In this document: one piece after another, positions 52,618 to 62,335 of the stretch | How positions within the stretch are numbered: position 1 is the stretch's first letter | Layout: every line of letters begins with the position of its first letter | Assembly (NCBI RefSeq): GCF_000423545.1 | Contig: NZ_AUIE01000013.1 | Coordinates: 62,001 to 126,000 of the forward strand | DNA from: Metapseudomonas resinovorans DSM 21078 | GTDB lineage: Bacteria; Pseudomonadota; Gammaproteobacteria; Pseudomonadales; Pseudomonadaceae | Direction of reading: 5' to 3' | Length of the DNA: 64,000 nucleotides | Made by a program: the position numbers and the translations under genes | The notes under the pieces: generated by a model | Database searches by the model: none | What the model was told of the DNA's origin: nothing | The model's input: the letters and a program-made list of their open reading frames with translations, nothing else

Positions 52618-53642
52618 CAATGACTCTCCTGGGGATTACGCGCTGCCGGCGGCTTGTTCGGTGCAGCCTGGGCCGGCGCAGTAGACGCTGGCGCTGCGGC
52701 GGGGGCCTGGGCGGCGGGGGTACTGGCAGCGGCAGGTGCGGCCTGGGCGGCCGGAATGACCGGAGCGGTAGCATCGCCCTGGGCGGGTTGGGCGGCAGCC
52801 TCGCGGTCAGCAGCCTCCTGGGCCTTGGCGGCGTCGTTGGCGCGCTCTTCGGGGCTGCGGGTATCGGTGAACACCAGCAGCATGTAGCGGCTGCGGTTCA
52901 GCGCGGCGGTAGGCACGGCGCGAACGATGGCGAACGGCTGGCCGGAATCGTGGATGACTTCCTTGACGATCGCCACCGGGTAGCCCGCAGGGAAGCGCTG
53001 GCCAAGGCCGGAACTCACCAGCAGGTCGCCTTCCTTGATGTCAGCGGTATCGGCGACGTGGCGCAGCTCAAGGCGCTCGGGGTTGCCCGTGCCACTGGCA
53101 ATGGCGCGCAGGCCGTTGCGGTTCACCTGCACCGGAATGCTGTGGGTGGTATCGGTCAGCAACAGCACGCGGGATGTATAGGGCATCACCTCCACCACCT
53201 GGCCCATCAGACCGCGGGCATCGAGCACCGGCTGGCCGAGGAACACGCCATCCTTCTCGCCCTTGTCGATCAGGATGCGGTGGGTGAAGGGGTTGGGATC
53301 GACGCCGATCAACTCGCCAACCAGGACTTTTTCATCCACCAGGGCAGAAGAGTTGAGCAGCTCGCGCAACCGAACGTTCTGCTCGGTCAGGGTCGCCAGC
53401 TTCTGCAGGCGACGCTGCATCAGCAGGGCCTCGGCCTTGAGCTTCTCGTTCTCGGCGATCAGGGTACTGCGGCTGGTGAACTGATCACTGACGCCATCCC
53501 AGACACGCACCGGCAAGTCGGCCAGCCAATAGAAAGGCGTGAGCACGAGACCCATCTGGCTGCGCATGGGTTTGAGCGTGTCAAAGCGGGCGTCGACCAC
53601 CATCAGTGCAGCCGAAAGCACGGCGAACACCAACAGGCGCAC
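52617..53642 (-). CDS. mreC: Rod shape-determining protein MreC; true start may be upstream
   Basis: Bitopic periplasmic protein that activates PBP2-RodA. It has one helix ('LLVFAVLSAALMVVDARF'), a coiled coil (about 70-105) and two beta-barrel domains, then an unusual Ala/Pro/Gln-rich tail over the last 75 residues or so. GTG 53642 is the first conventional start codon in the frame, but it has a poor ribosome-binding site. The conserved-looking sequence 'IKPLFTKGPSLG' lies in frame just upstream, and AGGAG sits 6 bases before ATC 53678. A non-canonical AUC start there would give about 353 residues. Confidence 0.9.
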   Translation of the reverse strand: MRLLVFAVLSAALMVVDARFDTLKPMRSQMGLVLTPFYWLADLPVRVWDGVSDQFTSRSTLIAENEKLKAEALLMQRRLQKLATLTEQNVRLRELLNSSALVDEKVLVGELIGVDPNPFTHRILIDKGEKDGVFLGQPVLDARGLMGQVVEVMPYTSRVLLLTDTTHSIPVQVNRNGLRAIASGTGNPERLELRHVADTADIKEGDLLVSSGLGQRFPAGYPVAIVKEVIHDSGQPFAIVRAVPTAALNRSRYMLLVFTDTRSPEERANDAAKAQEAADREAAAQPAQGDATAPVIPAAQAAPAAASTPAAQAPAAAPASTAPAQAAPNKPPAARNPQESH

Positions 53643-53711
53643 GCCGAGCGAAGGTCCCTTGGTGAATAGCGGTTTGATGGCCCGCTCCTATGGCTGCGTT
53701 GCTCTCCGACC

Positions 53712-54761
<1,050 letters not shown>

Positions 54762-54793
54762 CTAGGCAACGCGTGGGTAAAAAAGTGCGGCAA

Positions 54794-54822
54794 ACTCTAA
54801 CAATGACGGGGATTTTGGGCAA
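54794..54822 (-). promoter_or_regulatory. Sigma70-type promoter of mreBCD
   Basis: On the minus strand TTGCCC (54822-54817) and TAGAGT (54799-54794) are 17 bases apart, giving a leader of about 40 bases. An oppositely directed TTTTGG-N16-TTAAAT (54813-54840) overlaps it and could serve gatC. Confidence 0.6.
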
Positions 54823-54967
54823 GGCGCCGATATGTTAAATTGCCTGTTTTTCCGGGCCACCAAGGCCCATCATCGCGGCCTTTGACCGCTCGTTCGCAGC
54901 ACCGTTCCCCGCTCGATTCCCGCACGGTCGACTGCCCACGCAGGCCGCTTCTAGTTGGAGACCCCCG

Positions 54968-55255
54968 ATGGCGCTTGAACGCTCCGACGTGGAAAAAATC
55001 GCCCATCTCGCCCGACTGGGCCTGAACGAGGCCGATATCCCGCGTACCACCGAGACCCTGAACAACATCCTCGGCCTGATCGACGCCATGCAAGCCGTGG
55101 ACACCGACGGCATCGAACCCATGGCCCACCCGCTGGACGCCACCCAGCGCCTGCGCGCCGACAGCGTCACCGAGGAAAACCGACGCGAGGCCTACCAGGC
55201 CATCGCGCCGGCCGTCGAGAGCGGCCTGTACCTCGTGCCTAAAGTCATCGAATAA
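54968..55255 (+). CDS. gatC: Glutamyl-/aspartyl-tRNA amidotransferase subunit C
   Basis: Small stabilising subunit (95 residues) of GatCAB, which converts Glu-tRNA(Gln) or Asp-tRNA(Asn) into the correct amidated forms. It begins '[16 protein letters not shown]', typical of the family. A GGAG site precedes it. First of gatCAB. Confidence 0.96.
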   Translation: MALERSDVEKIAHLARLGLNEADIPRTTETLNNILGLIDAMQAVDTDGIEPMAHPLDATQRLRADSVTEENRREAYQAIAPAVESGLYLVPKVIE

Positions 55256-55269
55256 GGAAAGGGTTCCCC

Positions 55270-56721
55270 ATGCATCAACTGACCCTCGCCGAGATCGCCC
55301 GTGGCCTCGCCGCCAAGGAATTCTCCGCCGAAGAGCTGACCCGCGGCCTGCTGGCTCGCATCCACCAGCTCGATCCGCAATTGAACAGCTTTATCAGCAT
55401 CACCGACGAACCGGCCATCGAACAGGCCAAGGCAGCCGACGCACGGCGTGCCGCCGGTGAGCAAGGCGCCCTGCTCGGCGCCCCCATCGCCCACAAGGAC
55501 CTGTTCTGCACCGAAGGCGTGCTGACCAGCTGCGCCTCGAAGATCCTCGACGGTTTCAAGGCGCCCTACGATGCCACCGTCGTCGCCCGCCTCAAGGCAG
55601 CCGGCGCAGTCAGCCTCGGCAAGCTGAACATGGACGAGTTCGCCATGGGCTCCTCCAACGAGTCCAGCCACTACGGCGCGGTAAAGAACCCCTGGGCCCT
55701 GGACCGCGTACCCGGCGGCTCTTCCGGTGGTTCCGCCGCGGCCGTCGCTGCGCGCCTGGTGCCCGCGGCTACCGGCACCGATACCGGTGGCTCGATCCGC
55801 CAGCCGGCTGCCTTCACCAACCTCACCGGCATCAAGCCCACCTACGGCCGGGTTTCCCGCTGGGGCATGATCGCCTACGCCTCCAGCCTCGATCAGGGCG
55901 GTCCGCTGGCCCGTACCGCCGAGGACTGCGCGCTGATGCTCGGCGCCATGGCCGGTTTCGACCCGAAGGACTCCACCAGTGTCGACCAACCGGTGGATGA
56001 CTACCTCGCCAGCCTGAACCAACCGCTCGCCGGCCTGCGCATCGGCCTGCCGAAGGAATACTTCGGCGCCGGCCTCGACAGCCGCATCGCCGACACGGTG
56101 CTGGCCGTTGTCGAAGAACTGAAGACGCTGGGCGCCACCGTCAAGGAAATCAGCCTGCCGAACATGCAGCACGCCATCCCGGCCTACTACGTGATCGCCC
56201 CGGCAGAGGCCTCCTCCAACCTGTCGCGTTTCGACGGCGTGCGCTTCGGCTATCGCTGCGAAAACCCACAGAACCTGGAAGACCTGTACAAGCGCTCCCG
56301 CGCCGAAGGCTTTGGCGCCGAAGTGAAGCGCCGCATCATGGTCGGCACCTACGCCCTGTCCGCCGGCTACTACGACGCCTACTACCTGAAGGCGCAGAAG
56401 ATCCGCCGCCTGATCAAGAACGACTTCGTCAGTGCATTCAATGAAGTCGACGTGATCCTGGGCCCAACCACGCCCAACCCGGCCTGGAAACTCGGCGAGA
56501 AGAACAACGACCCGGTCGCCCAGTACCTGGAAGACATCTACACCATCACCGCCAACCTGGCGGGTCTGCCAGGGCTTTCCATGCCCGCCGGCTTCATCGA
56601 TGGCTTGCCGGTCGGTGTACAGCTACTGGCGCCCTACTTCCAGGAAAGCCGTCTGCTCAACGTCGCCCACCAGTACCAGCAGGCGACCGATTGGCACACT
56701 CGTGCCCCGGCCGGATTCTGA
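55270..56721 (+). CDS. gatA: Glutamyl-/aspartyl-tRNA amidotransferase subunit A
   Basis: Glutaminase subunit (483 residues), amidase-signature family. The Ser-cisSer-Lys triad is present: Lys in '[14 protein letters not shown]' and the serines in '[14 protein letters not shown]' and '[12 protein letters not shown]'. Ammonia it releases is channelled to GatB. Confidence 0.97.
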   Translation: MHQLTLAEIARGLAAKEFSAEELTRGLLARIHQLDPQLNSFISITDEPAIEQAKAADARRAAGEQGALLGAPIAHKDLFCTEGVLTSCASKILDGFKAPYDATVVARLKAAGAVSLGKLNMDEFAMGSSNESSHYGAVKNPWALDRVPGGSSGGSAAAVAARLVPAATGTDTGGSIRQPAAFTNLTGIKPTYGRVSRWGMIAYASSLDQGGPLARTAEDCALMLGAMAGFDPKDSTSVDQPVDDYLASLNQPLAGLRIGLPKEYFGAGLDSRIADTVLAVVEELKTLGATVKEISLPNMQHAIPAYYVIAPAEASSNLSRFDGVRFGYRCENPQNLEDLYKRSRAEGFGAEVKRRIMVGTYALSAGYYDAYYLKAQKIRRLIKNDFVSAFNEVDVILGPTTPNPAWKLGEKNNDPVAQYLEDIYTITANLAGLPGLSMPAGFIDGLPVGVQLLAPYFQESRLLNVAHQYQQATDWHTRAPAGF

Positions 56722-56732
56722 GGAACACGTAC

Positions 56733-58178
56733 ATGCAATGGGAAACAGTGATCGGGCTGGAAATCCACGCACAGCTCAGCACCCAATCGAAGATTTTCTC
56801 CGGCAGCGCCACCACCTTCGGTGCCGAGCCCAACACCCAGGCCAGCCTGGTTGACCTCGGCATGCCCGGCACCCTGCCGGTGCTGAACGAAGAAGCCGTG
56901 CGCATGGCCTGCAAGTTCGGCCTTGCCATCGACGCCGAAATCGCCGAGAAGAACGTCTTCGCGCGCAAGAACTACTTCTATCCGGACCTGCCCAAGGGCT
57001 ACCAGACCAGCCAGATGGATCTGCCGATCGTCGGCAAGGGCTTCCTCGACATCACCCTGGAAGACGGCACCATCAAGCGCGTCGGCATCACCCGCGCGCA
57101 CCTGGAAGAAGACGCCGGCAAGAGCCTGCACGAAGACTTCCACGGCATGAGCGGCATCGACCTGAACCGTGCCGGCACCCCGCTGCTGGAAATCGTTTCC
57201 GAACCGGACATCCGCAGCGCCAAGGAAGCGGTCGCCTACGTCAAGGCCATCCATGCCCTGGTGCGCTACCTGGGTATCTGCGACGGCAACATGGCCGAAG
57301 GCTCGCTGCGCTGCGACTGCAACGTCTCGGTCCGCCCGAAAGGCCAGGCCGAGTTCGGCACCCGTGCCGAGATCAAGAACGTCAACTCGTTCCGCTTCAT
57401 CGAGAAGGCGATCAACCACGAAGTGCAGCGGCAGATCGAACTGATCGAGGACGGCGGCAAGGTGGTGCAGGAAACCCGCCTGTACGACCCGAACAAGGAC
57501 GAAACCCGCTCCATGCGCAGCAAGGAGGAAGCCAACGACTACCGTTACTTCCCCTGCCCCGACCTGTTGCCGGTGGTGATCGAGAAGAGCTTCCTCGACG
57601 AAGTGCGCGCTCAACTGCCGGAACTGCCCAACCAGAAGCGCGAACGCTTCCAGAGCGAGTTCGGCCTGTCCGCCTATGACGCCAGCGTGCTGTCCGCCAG
57701 CCGTGAAATGGCCGACTACTTCGAAGTCGTGCAGAAGGTTTGTGGTGACGCCAAGCTGGCCGCCAACTGGGTGATGGGCGAACTCTCCAGCCTGCTCAAC
57801 AAGGATGGCCTGGAAATCGAGCAGTCACCGGTTTCCGCCGATCAACTGGGTGGCATGATCCTGCGCATCAAGGACAACACCATTTCCGGCAAGATCGCCA
57901 AGATGGTCTTCGAAGCCATGGCCGCCGGCGAAGGTTCCGCCGACGAGATCATCGAGAAGAAAGGCCTGAAGCAGGTCACCGACACCGGCGCCATCGAGTC
58001 CATGCTCGACGAAGTGCTGGCTGCCAACACCGCCCAGGTCGAACAGTACCGCGCCAGCGATGAAGCCAAGCGCGCCAAGATGTTCGGTTTCTTCGTCGGC
58101 CAGGCGATGAAAGCTTCCAAGGGCAAGGCCAACCCCGGCCAAGTGAACGAATTGCTCAAGAAGAAGCTCGAAGGCTGA
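56733..58178 (+). CDS. gatB: Glutamyl-/aspartyl-tRNA amidotransferase subunit B
   Basis: Kinase/amidotransferase subunit of GatCAB (481 residues), activating the side-chain carboxylate on tRNA. Start ATG 56733 ('[15 protein letters not shown]') has GAGGA 8 bases upstream; the frame is open back into gatA but unconserved. The C-terminal YqeY-like tail domain binds tRNA. Confidence 0.97.
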   Translation: MQWETVIGLEIHAQLSTQSKIFSGSATTFGAEPNTQASLVDLGMPGTLPVLNEEAVRMACKFGLAIDAEIAEKNVFARKNYFYPDLPKGYQTSQMDLPIVGKGFLDITLEDGTIKRVGITRAHLEEDAGKSLHEDFHGMSGIDLNRAGTPLLEIVSEPDIRSAKEAVAYVKAIHALVRYLGICDGNMAEGSLRCDCNVSVRPKGQAEFGTRAEIKNVNSFRFIEKAINHEVQRQIELIEDGGKVVQETRLYDPNKDETRSMRSKEEANDYRYFPCPDLLPVVIEKSFLDEVRAQLPELPNQKRERFQSEFGLSAYDASVLSASREMADYFEVVQKVCGDAKLAANWVMGELSSLLNKDGLEIEQSPVSADQLGGMILRIKDNTISGKIAKMVFEAMAAGEGSADEIIEKKGLKQVTDTGAIESMLDEVLAANTAQVEQYRASDEAKRAKMFGFFVGQAMKASKGKANPGQVNELLKKKLEG

Positions 58179-58189
58179 CACCATTAAGG

Positions 58190-58215
58190 ACGCCGGGCTT
58201 GCCCGGCGTTTTCTT
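58190..58215 (+). terminator. Terminator of gatCAB
   Basis: GACGCCGGGC-TT-GCCCGGCGTTTTCTT: a GC stem followed by T4, 11 bases after the gatB stop. Confidence 0.87.
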
Positions 58216-58231
58216 GTCCGAGGTATTCGGC

Positions 58232-58618
58232 ATGTTTCGATCCCTGTTCTGGCTCCCGGCGCTTGCTCTCCTGCTGGCCGGCTGCAGCACGAGCCCTTTC
58301 GGAGGCGGTAGCGAGTCTGGCCACGACTACCGCGCCGAAGGCAAGGCGTCCTATTACGGCGCCAGGCACCATGGCAAGCGCACCGCCAGTGGCGAACGCT
58401 TCGACCAGCACGCCCTGACCGCCGCACACCGCACCTTGCCCTTCGGTACCCGGGTGAAGGTCACCAACCTCAACAACGACCGCTCGGTGGTGGTGCGCAT
58501 CAATGATCGCGGCCCCCATGTTCGTGGCCGCATCGTCGACCTCTCCCGCGAAGCGGCCGAACGCCTGGGGATGCTGCGCGCCGGCGTGGTTCCGGTGCGC
58601 GTGGAATCCCTCGACTGA
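58232..58618 (+). CDS. RlpA-like double-psi beta-barrel lipoprotein without SPOR domain
   Basis: 128-residue lipoprotein: signal peptide with lipobox 'LLAGC' (Cys about 19) and one RlpA-type DPBB domain ('[20 protein letters not shown]', '[10 protein letters not shown]'). Full-length RlpA in P. aeruginosa is a lytic transglycosylase that cuts denuded glycan at the septum and has a C-terminal SPOR domain, absent here. The domain's catalytic-type acid and His are kept ('INDRGPH'), so activity on peptidoglycan is possible. Followed closely by the CMD-family gene. Confidence 0.87.
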   Translation: MFRSLFWLPALALLLAGCSTSPFGGGSESGHDYRAEGKASYYGARHHGKRTASGERFDQHALTAAHRTLPFGTRVKVTNLNNDRSVVVRINDRGPHVRGRIVDLSREAAERLGMLRAGVVPVRVESLD

Positions 58619-58631
58619 CTGGAGAATCGCA

Positions 58632-59009
58632 ATGAATGAAGAACGCAAATCCGGCCTGCAGGTACGCCGGGAAGTCATGGGCGACGCTTTCGTCGACCGT
58701 GCCCTGGGCAATGCCACCGAATTCACCCAGCCGCTGCAGGACTTCGTCAACGAACACGCCTGGGGCGGCGTGTGGAACCGCGAGGGCCTGCCGCGCAAGA
58801 CCCGCAGCCTGATCACCCTCGCCGCCCTCACCGCGCTGAAATGCCCGCAAGAGCTGAAAGGCCATGTACGCGGTGCGCTCAACAACGGATGCACAGTCGA
58901 GGAAATCCGCGAAGCGCTGCTGCACTGCGCGGTCTACGCCGGCGTTCCTGCCGCCATCGATGCCTTCCGCGCCGCCCAGGAAGTCATCGACGACTACCAG
59001 AAGGCCTGA
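58632..59009 (+). CDS. Carboxymuconolactone decarboxylase (CMD) family protein
   Basis: 125-residue all-helical protein of the gamma-carboxymuconolactone decarboxylase / AhpD superfamily. Family features are 'RSLITLAALTAL' and 'ELKGHVRGALNNGCTVEEIR', with one Cys before the His region rather than the CxxC of AhpD. Start ATG 58632 has GGAG upstream. No other protocatechuate-pathway gene is nearby, so decarboxylase function in aromatic degradation is uncertain; genomic neighbours give no clear substrate. Confidence 0.87.
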   Translation: MNEERKSGLQVRREVMGDAFVDRALGNATEFTQPLQDFVNEHAWGGVWNREGLPRKTRSLITLAALTALKCPQELKGHVRGALNNGCTVEEIREALLHCAVYAGVPAAIDAFRAAQEVIDDYQKA

Positions 59010-59017
59010 CATTTTTC

Positions 59018-59099
59018 GTAGGGTGGGCTTCAGCCCACGTTGCCTTCCCGCCGCCTAAGTCGACCCTCGATAAACAGCGTGGGCTGAAGCCCACCCTAC
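59018..59099. repeat. REPIN-like element: paired inverted REP sequences
   Basis: A 23-base palindrome-bearing unit (59018-59040, GTAGGGTGGGCTTCAGCCCA plus three bases) recurs inverted at 59077-59099 with one mismatch, separated by 36 bases. Each arm is itself an imperfect palindrome (GTGGGCTTCAGCCCAC). This is the architecture of REP doublets (REPINs) dispersed in Pseudomonas genomes. It sits between the convergent CMD and AEC genes, where it can also act as a terminator or mRNA stabiliser. Confidence 0.85.
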
Positions 59100-59116
59100 C
59101 GCTTCCCGCGCCGGAC

Positions 59117-60058
59117 TCAGATCCAGCCCGCCCACTGCAACAGGAACAAGCCGATATTGGTGGTCACCACCGCCGCCAGGGTGGTCATCACAATGATCGC
59201 CGCTGCTAGCTCATGGTTGGCGTTCACCGCGCGGGCCATCACGAAACTCGCCGCAGCGGTGGGGCTGGCGAAGTAGAGGAAGAGGATTGCCAGGTCGGCA
59301 TCGCGGAACCCGCACAGCCAGGCGCCGAAGGTTGCCAGGATAGGCAGCCAGACCATTTTCATCAGGCTGGCGCTGATGGCGATCTTGCCGCTGGAGCGCA
59401 AGGACGCCAGCGACAGGGTCCCACCGATGCAGATCAACGCCAGGGGCAAGGTCATCTGTGCGAAATACTCGCCCGAGGTGATCAGCCAGGCCGGCAACGG
59501 CAATTGCCAGTACGCCACCGGAAGCGCGGCCAGTACACCGATGATCAGCGGGTTGCTGATGATGCTCCTGGCAAGACTCACGGGGTCGCTCTTGGCATCC
59601 GGGCTGTAGATCGCCAGGACGATGGACGACAGCGTGTTGTAGCTGAGGATCACCACCCCGCCGAGGATACTGCCCACCGATAGGCCGTAGTCGCCGTACA
59701 TGCTGGTGGCCAGGGCCAGGCCAACGATGCCGTTGTTGCCGCGAAAGGCGCCCTGGGTATAGATGCCGCGATCCGCCGCCGGACAGCGCAGGATGGCCCA
59801 GCCCCAGCCAATCAGGAAGCACACCAGGGTCGCCGCGACGAAATAGCCAATCAGCTCCGGCCGTAGCGCCGTGCGCAGGTCCGCCTGGACGATCCCGAGG
59901 AACAGCAGGGTCGGCATGGTGCCCTTGAACACCAGCGATGACGCGGTATTGATGAAGGCGCTATCGATCCAGCCGAGGCGCTTGAGGCCCACGCCCAGGA
60001 ACAGCATGGAGAACACCGGCGCGGTGATGCTGAGGGTCTGCTGGACGACGGCGAGCAT
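59117..60058 (-). CDS. AEC-family transporter (auxin efflux carrier-like)
   Basis: Inner-membrane protein of 313 residues with about ten hydrophobic helices and the AEC layout ('SMLFLGVGLKRLGWIDSAFI', 'GNNGIVGLALA'). Characterised bacterial members carry dicarboxylates such as malonate or malate, but substrate cannot be read from the sequence. Single gene, bounded by repeat elements on both sides. Confidence 0.88.
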   Translation of the reverse strand: MLAVVQQTLSITAPVFSMLFLGVGLKRLGWIDSAFINTASSLVFKGTMPTLLFLGIVQADLRTALRPELIGYFVAATLVCFLIGWGWAILRCPAADRGIYTQGAFRGNNGIVGLALATSMYGDYGLSVGSILGGVVILSYNTLSSIVLAIYSPDAKSDPVSLARSIISNPLIIGVLAALPVAYWQLPLPAWLITSGEYFAQMTLPLALICIGGTLSLASLRSSGKIAISASLMKMVWLPILATFGAWLCGFRDADLAILFLYFASPTAAASFVMARAVNANHELAAAIIVMTTLAAVVTTNIGLFLLQWAGWI

Positions 60059-60157
60059 GGGTGAACCTTGGCGGCGGGAATAGATAGGCGGCTAAGGATA
60101 CCAATTACGGCGGGGAAATGGCTTTCGCGGGGCTTGCAGAATCAGGGGCGGAACATC

Positions 60158-60189
60158 TTTGTAGGGGCGAATGAATTCGCCCCTACAAA
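60158..60189. repeat. Palindromic REP-like element between AEC gene and roxR
   Basis: TTTGTAGGGGCGAAT-GA-ATTCGCCCCTACAAA is a near-perfect 15-bp inverted repeat with a 2-base loop, flanked by T3/A3. It differs in sequence from the REPIN at 59018. It lies 22 bases after the roxR stop and may act as its terminator. Confidence 0.85.
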
Positions 60190-60211
60190 CAAGGAGCAGA
60201 CCGGGACGGGA

Positions 60212-60772
60212 TCAGCGCCTTACCGGCCGCTTCTGCAGTTTGCGCTGCAAGGTCCGGCGGTGCATGCCGAGGGCACGGGCGGTGGCGGAGATATTGCCGT
60301 CGTGCTCGGCCAGCACGCGCTGGATGTGTTCCCACTGCAGGCGATCCACCGACATCGGGTTTTCCGGCACCAGGCTGTCCAGGTCGGCGTGCTCGGAAAG
60401 CAGCGCGGTCAGTACATCGTCGGCGTCGGCCGGCTTGCACAGGTAATTGGTGGCGCCGCGTTTGATCGCCTCCACCGCGGTGGCGATGCTCGAATAGCCG
60501 GTCAGGATCACAACGCGCATCTCGGCATCCAGTTCCAGCAGCTTGGGCAATAGCACCAGGCCGGAATCACCGTCCATCTTCAGGTCCAGCACGGCGTAGT
60601 CGGGCAGGTCTTCCTTGGCCAACTGCAGCCCTTCTTCGGCGGAACCGGCCACCGTCACTCGCAGACCGCGACGCGTCATGGCCCGCGCCATTACGCGAGT
60701 GAAGGTGGCGTCATCGTCCACCAGCAGCAGGTGGGGTTGCTCTTCGCCTTCGATCAGGGGTTCGTCAGTCAT
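60212..60772 (-). CDS. roxR: Redox response regulator RoxR (RegA/PrrA/ActR type)
   Basis: Response regulator of 186 residues: receiver domain with phospho-acceptor Asp63 ('AVLDLKMDGDSG') and acidic pocket 'LLLVDDD', then a short linker and a Fis-type helix-turn-helix ('GNISATARALGMHRRTLQRK'). The RegA family controls respiratory oxidases and redox balance; in P. aeruginosa RoxR activates the cyanide-insensitive oxidase cioAB. It follows roxS by 24 bases. Confidence 0.95.
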   Translation of the reverse strand: MTDEPLIEGEEQPHLLLVDDDATFTRVMARAMTRRGLRVTVAGSAEEGLQLAKEDLPDYAVLDLKMDGDSGLVLLPKLLELDAEMRVVILTGYSSIATAVEAIKRGATNYLCKPADADDVLTALLSEHADLDSLVPENPMSVDRLQWEHIQRVLAEHDGNISATARALGMHRRTLQRKLQKRPVRR

Positions 60773-60796
60773 CTCGCTTCCTCTTCGTCAAGGCAC

Positions 60797-62053
60797 TCAG
60801 GCGACGCCATAGGTGCGCGGCAGGCGCAGCTCGGTCAGGGTGCCGCCTTCTTCATGGTTATAAAGTTTAACCGTACCGCCGGCGCGGGTAACGCTGGCCT
60901 GGCTCAGGAACAGGCCGAGGCCGAAACCCTTGCCCTTGGTGGTGAAGAACGGCCGGCCAAGCTGCTCCGCGATGGCCAGGGGTACACCGGCACCGTGGTC
61001 GCGGATGGTCAGGACCATCCATTGGTGATCCCAGTTGACGCGGATGTCGAGCTTTTCCGGACAGGCATCGGCCGCGTTGTTGAGCAGGTTCAACAGCGCC
61101 TGGGTGAGGTCGGCCGGGGGTTTCAGCCTCGGCGCCACACCAAGCCCCATGCACTGGTAGCGGTAGGTGGCTTCCGGGCGCATCAGGTGCCAACGGTTGA
61201 GCGTGACTTCCAGCCACTCGATAACCGATTGCTCCACCACCGCCTGGCGACGATCCGCCTCTGCGGCGCGCACCAGTTGCTGCAGCGTGTCCTTGCAGAG
61301 CATGACCTGTTCCTGCAGCAGGGCCAGGTCGTCCTGCAGGCCTGGCTTGTCGCCATATTCCTGGCGCAGTTCCTTGAGCAGCACGCTCATGGTCGCCAAC
61401 GGTGTACCCAGCTCATGGGCGGCACCGGCAGCCTGAGTGGCCACCGCCAGCAGTTGCTGGTCGCGCATGCTTTCCTCGCGACGCACCGCCTGCAACTGGT
61501 CCTGGCGCCTCAGCTCTTCAGCCATGCGTGCGACGAAGAAGGTGATCAGCGCGGCCGCCAGGGCAAAGCTCAGCCACATGCCGTAGATCAGCAGCGACTC
61601 ACGCTGGCCGGTGGGCATTTCCAGCGGATGGAACAGCACCAGCAGCAGGGTATAAGCCGCCAGCGCAAGGCCCGCGAGCGTGAGGGTGTAGAGCCAGGGC
61701 AGGGTTGCCGCGGCGATGGTCAGCGGGACCAGGTAATAAGAGACGAAGGGGTTGGTCGAGCCCCCGGAGAAATACAGCAGCACGCTGTGGATAACCAGGT
61801 CGAGGCCAAGCTGGACGGCATATTCCAGCTCGGTCACCGGCCAGGGCCCGCGCAAGCGCAGCGCCGTGCCGACGCAGAGCACCAGCGAGACGCCGAGGGT
61901 CAGGCTCAGGGCCAGCCAGGGCAATTGCAGCAGTTGAGCCTTGTAGGCAAGGCCGACCGAGCCGGCCTGGGCGGCCAGGACAAGGATGCGGATCAGGGTC
62001 AGCCGCAGCAGGTTCTGGCGGCTGGCAGACAGTAGCTGTACGGGTTCGAGCAT
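60797..62053 (-). CDS. roxS: Redox sensor histidine kinase RoxS (RegB/PrrB type)
   Basis: Membrane sensor kinase of 418 residues from ATG 62053 (AGGGAG upstream). Six predicted helices (about 15-180) carry the quinone-sensing motif 'GGSTNPF' at 97-103. The H-box 'GAAHELGTPLATM' has the phosphorylated His213, and Cys253 lies exactly 40 residues later, the same spacing as His225 and redox-active Cys265 of RegB. The ATPase domain ends with 'GLGLFLSQA'. Partner of RoxR. Confidence 0.95.
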   Translation of the reverse strand: MLEPVQLLSASRQNLLRLTLIRILVLAAQAGSVGLAYKAQLLQLPWLALSLTLGVSLVLCVGTALRLRGPWPVTELEYAVQLGLDLVIHSVLLYFSGGSTNPFVSYYLVPLTIAAATLPWLYTLTLAGLALAAYTLLLVLFHPLEMPTGQRESLLIYGMWLSFALAAALITFFVARMAEELRRQDQLQAVRREESMRDQQLLAVATQAAGAAHELGTPLATMSVLLKELRQEYGDKPGLQDDLALLQEQVMLCKDTLQQLVRAAEADRRQAVVEQSVIEWLEVTLNRWHLMRPEATYRYQCMGLGVAPRLKPPADLTQALLNLLNNAADACPEKLDIRVNWDHQWMVLTIRDHGAGVPLAIAEQLGRPFFTTKGKGFGLGLFLSQASVTRAGGTVKLYNHEEGGTLTELRLPRTYGVA

Positions 62054-62165
62054 GGGTACTCCCTGGAATCGCCGGAGTATAACCAAGGCGGACCGGGGAT
62101 CGCCTCTGCGGCAACTCGCCGCAGCGGCCCCTTCTAGCTCGCTGGGCAGGCCTGCGGTCTGCTTG

Positions 62166-62186
62166 GTGAATGAATTCGCCCCCACA
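62166..62186. repeat. Half copy of the 60158 REP element
   Basis: TGAATGAATTCGCCCCCACAA repeats the right arm of the element at 60158-60189 (one change, C for T), but its left arm is not preserved (GCTTGG instead of GTAGGGGC). It lies upstream of roxS, so the roxSR genes are bracketed by the two copies. Confidence 0.65.
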
Positions 62187-62335
62187 AGGTCATCAAAAAG
62201 CCAGCATTGGCTGGAACATCTGTTCCAACTGTTGGTCAATTTGCGTCGTCGTTAACCCGAATGGCCGGTTACCCTCGTCCCATACGGAGAAATACCGCGC
62301 AACCCGCGCGGAAACCTGTCCCACAAGGAGTCGTC

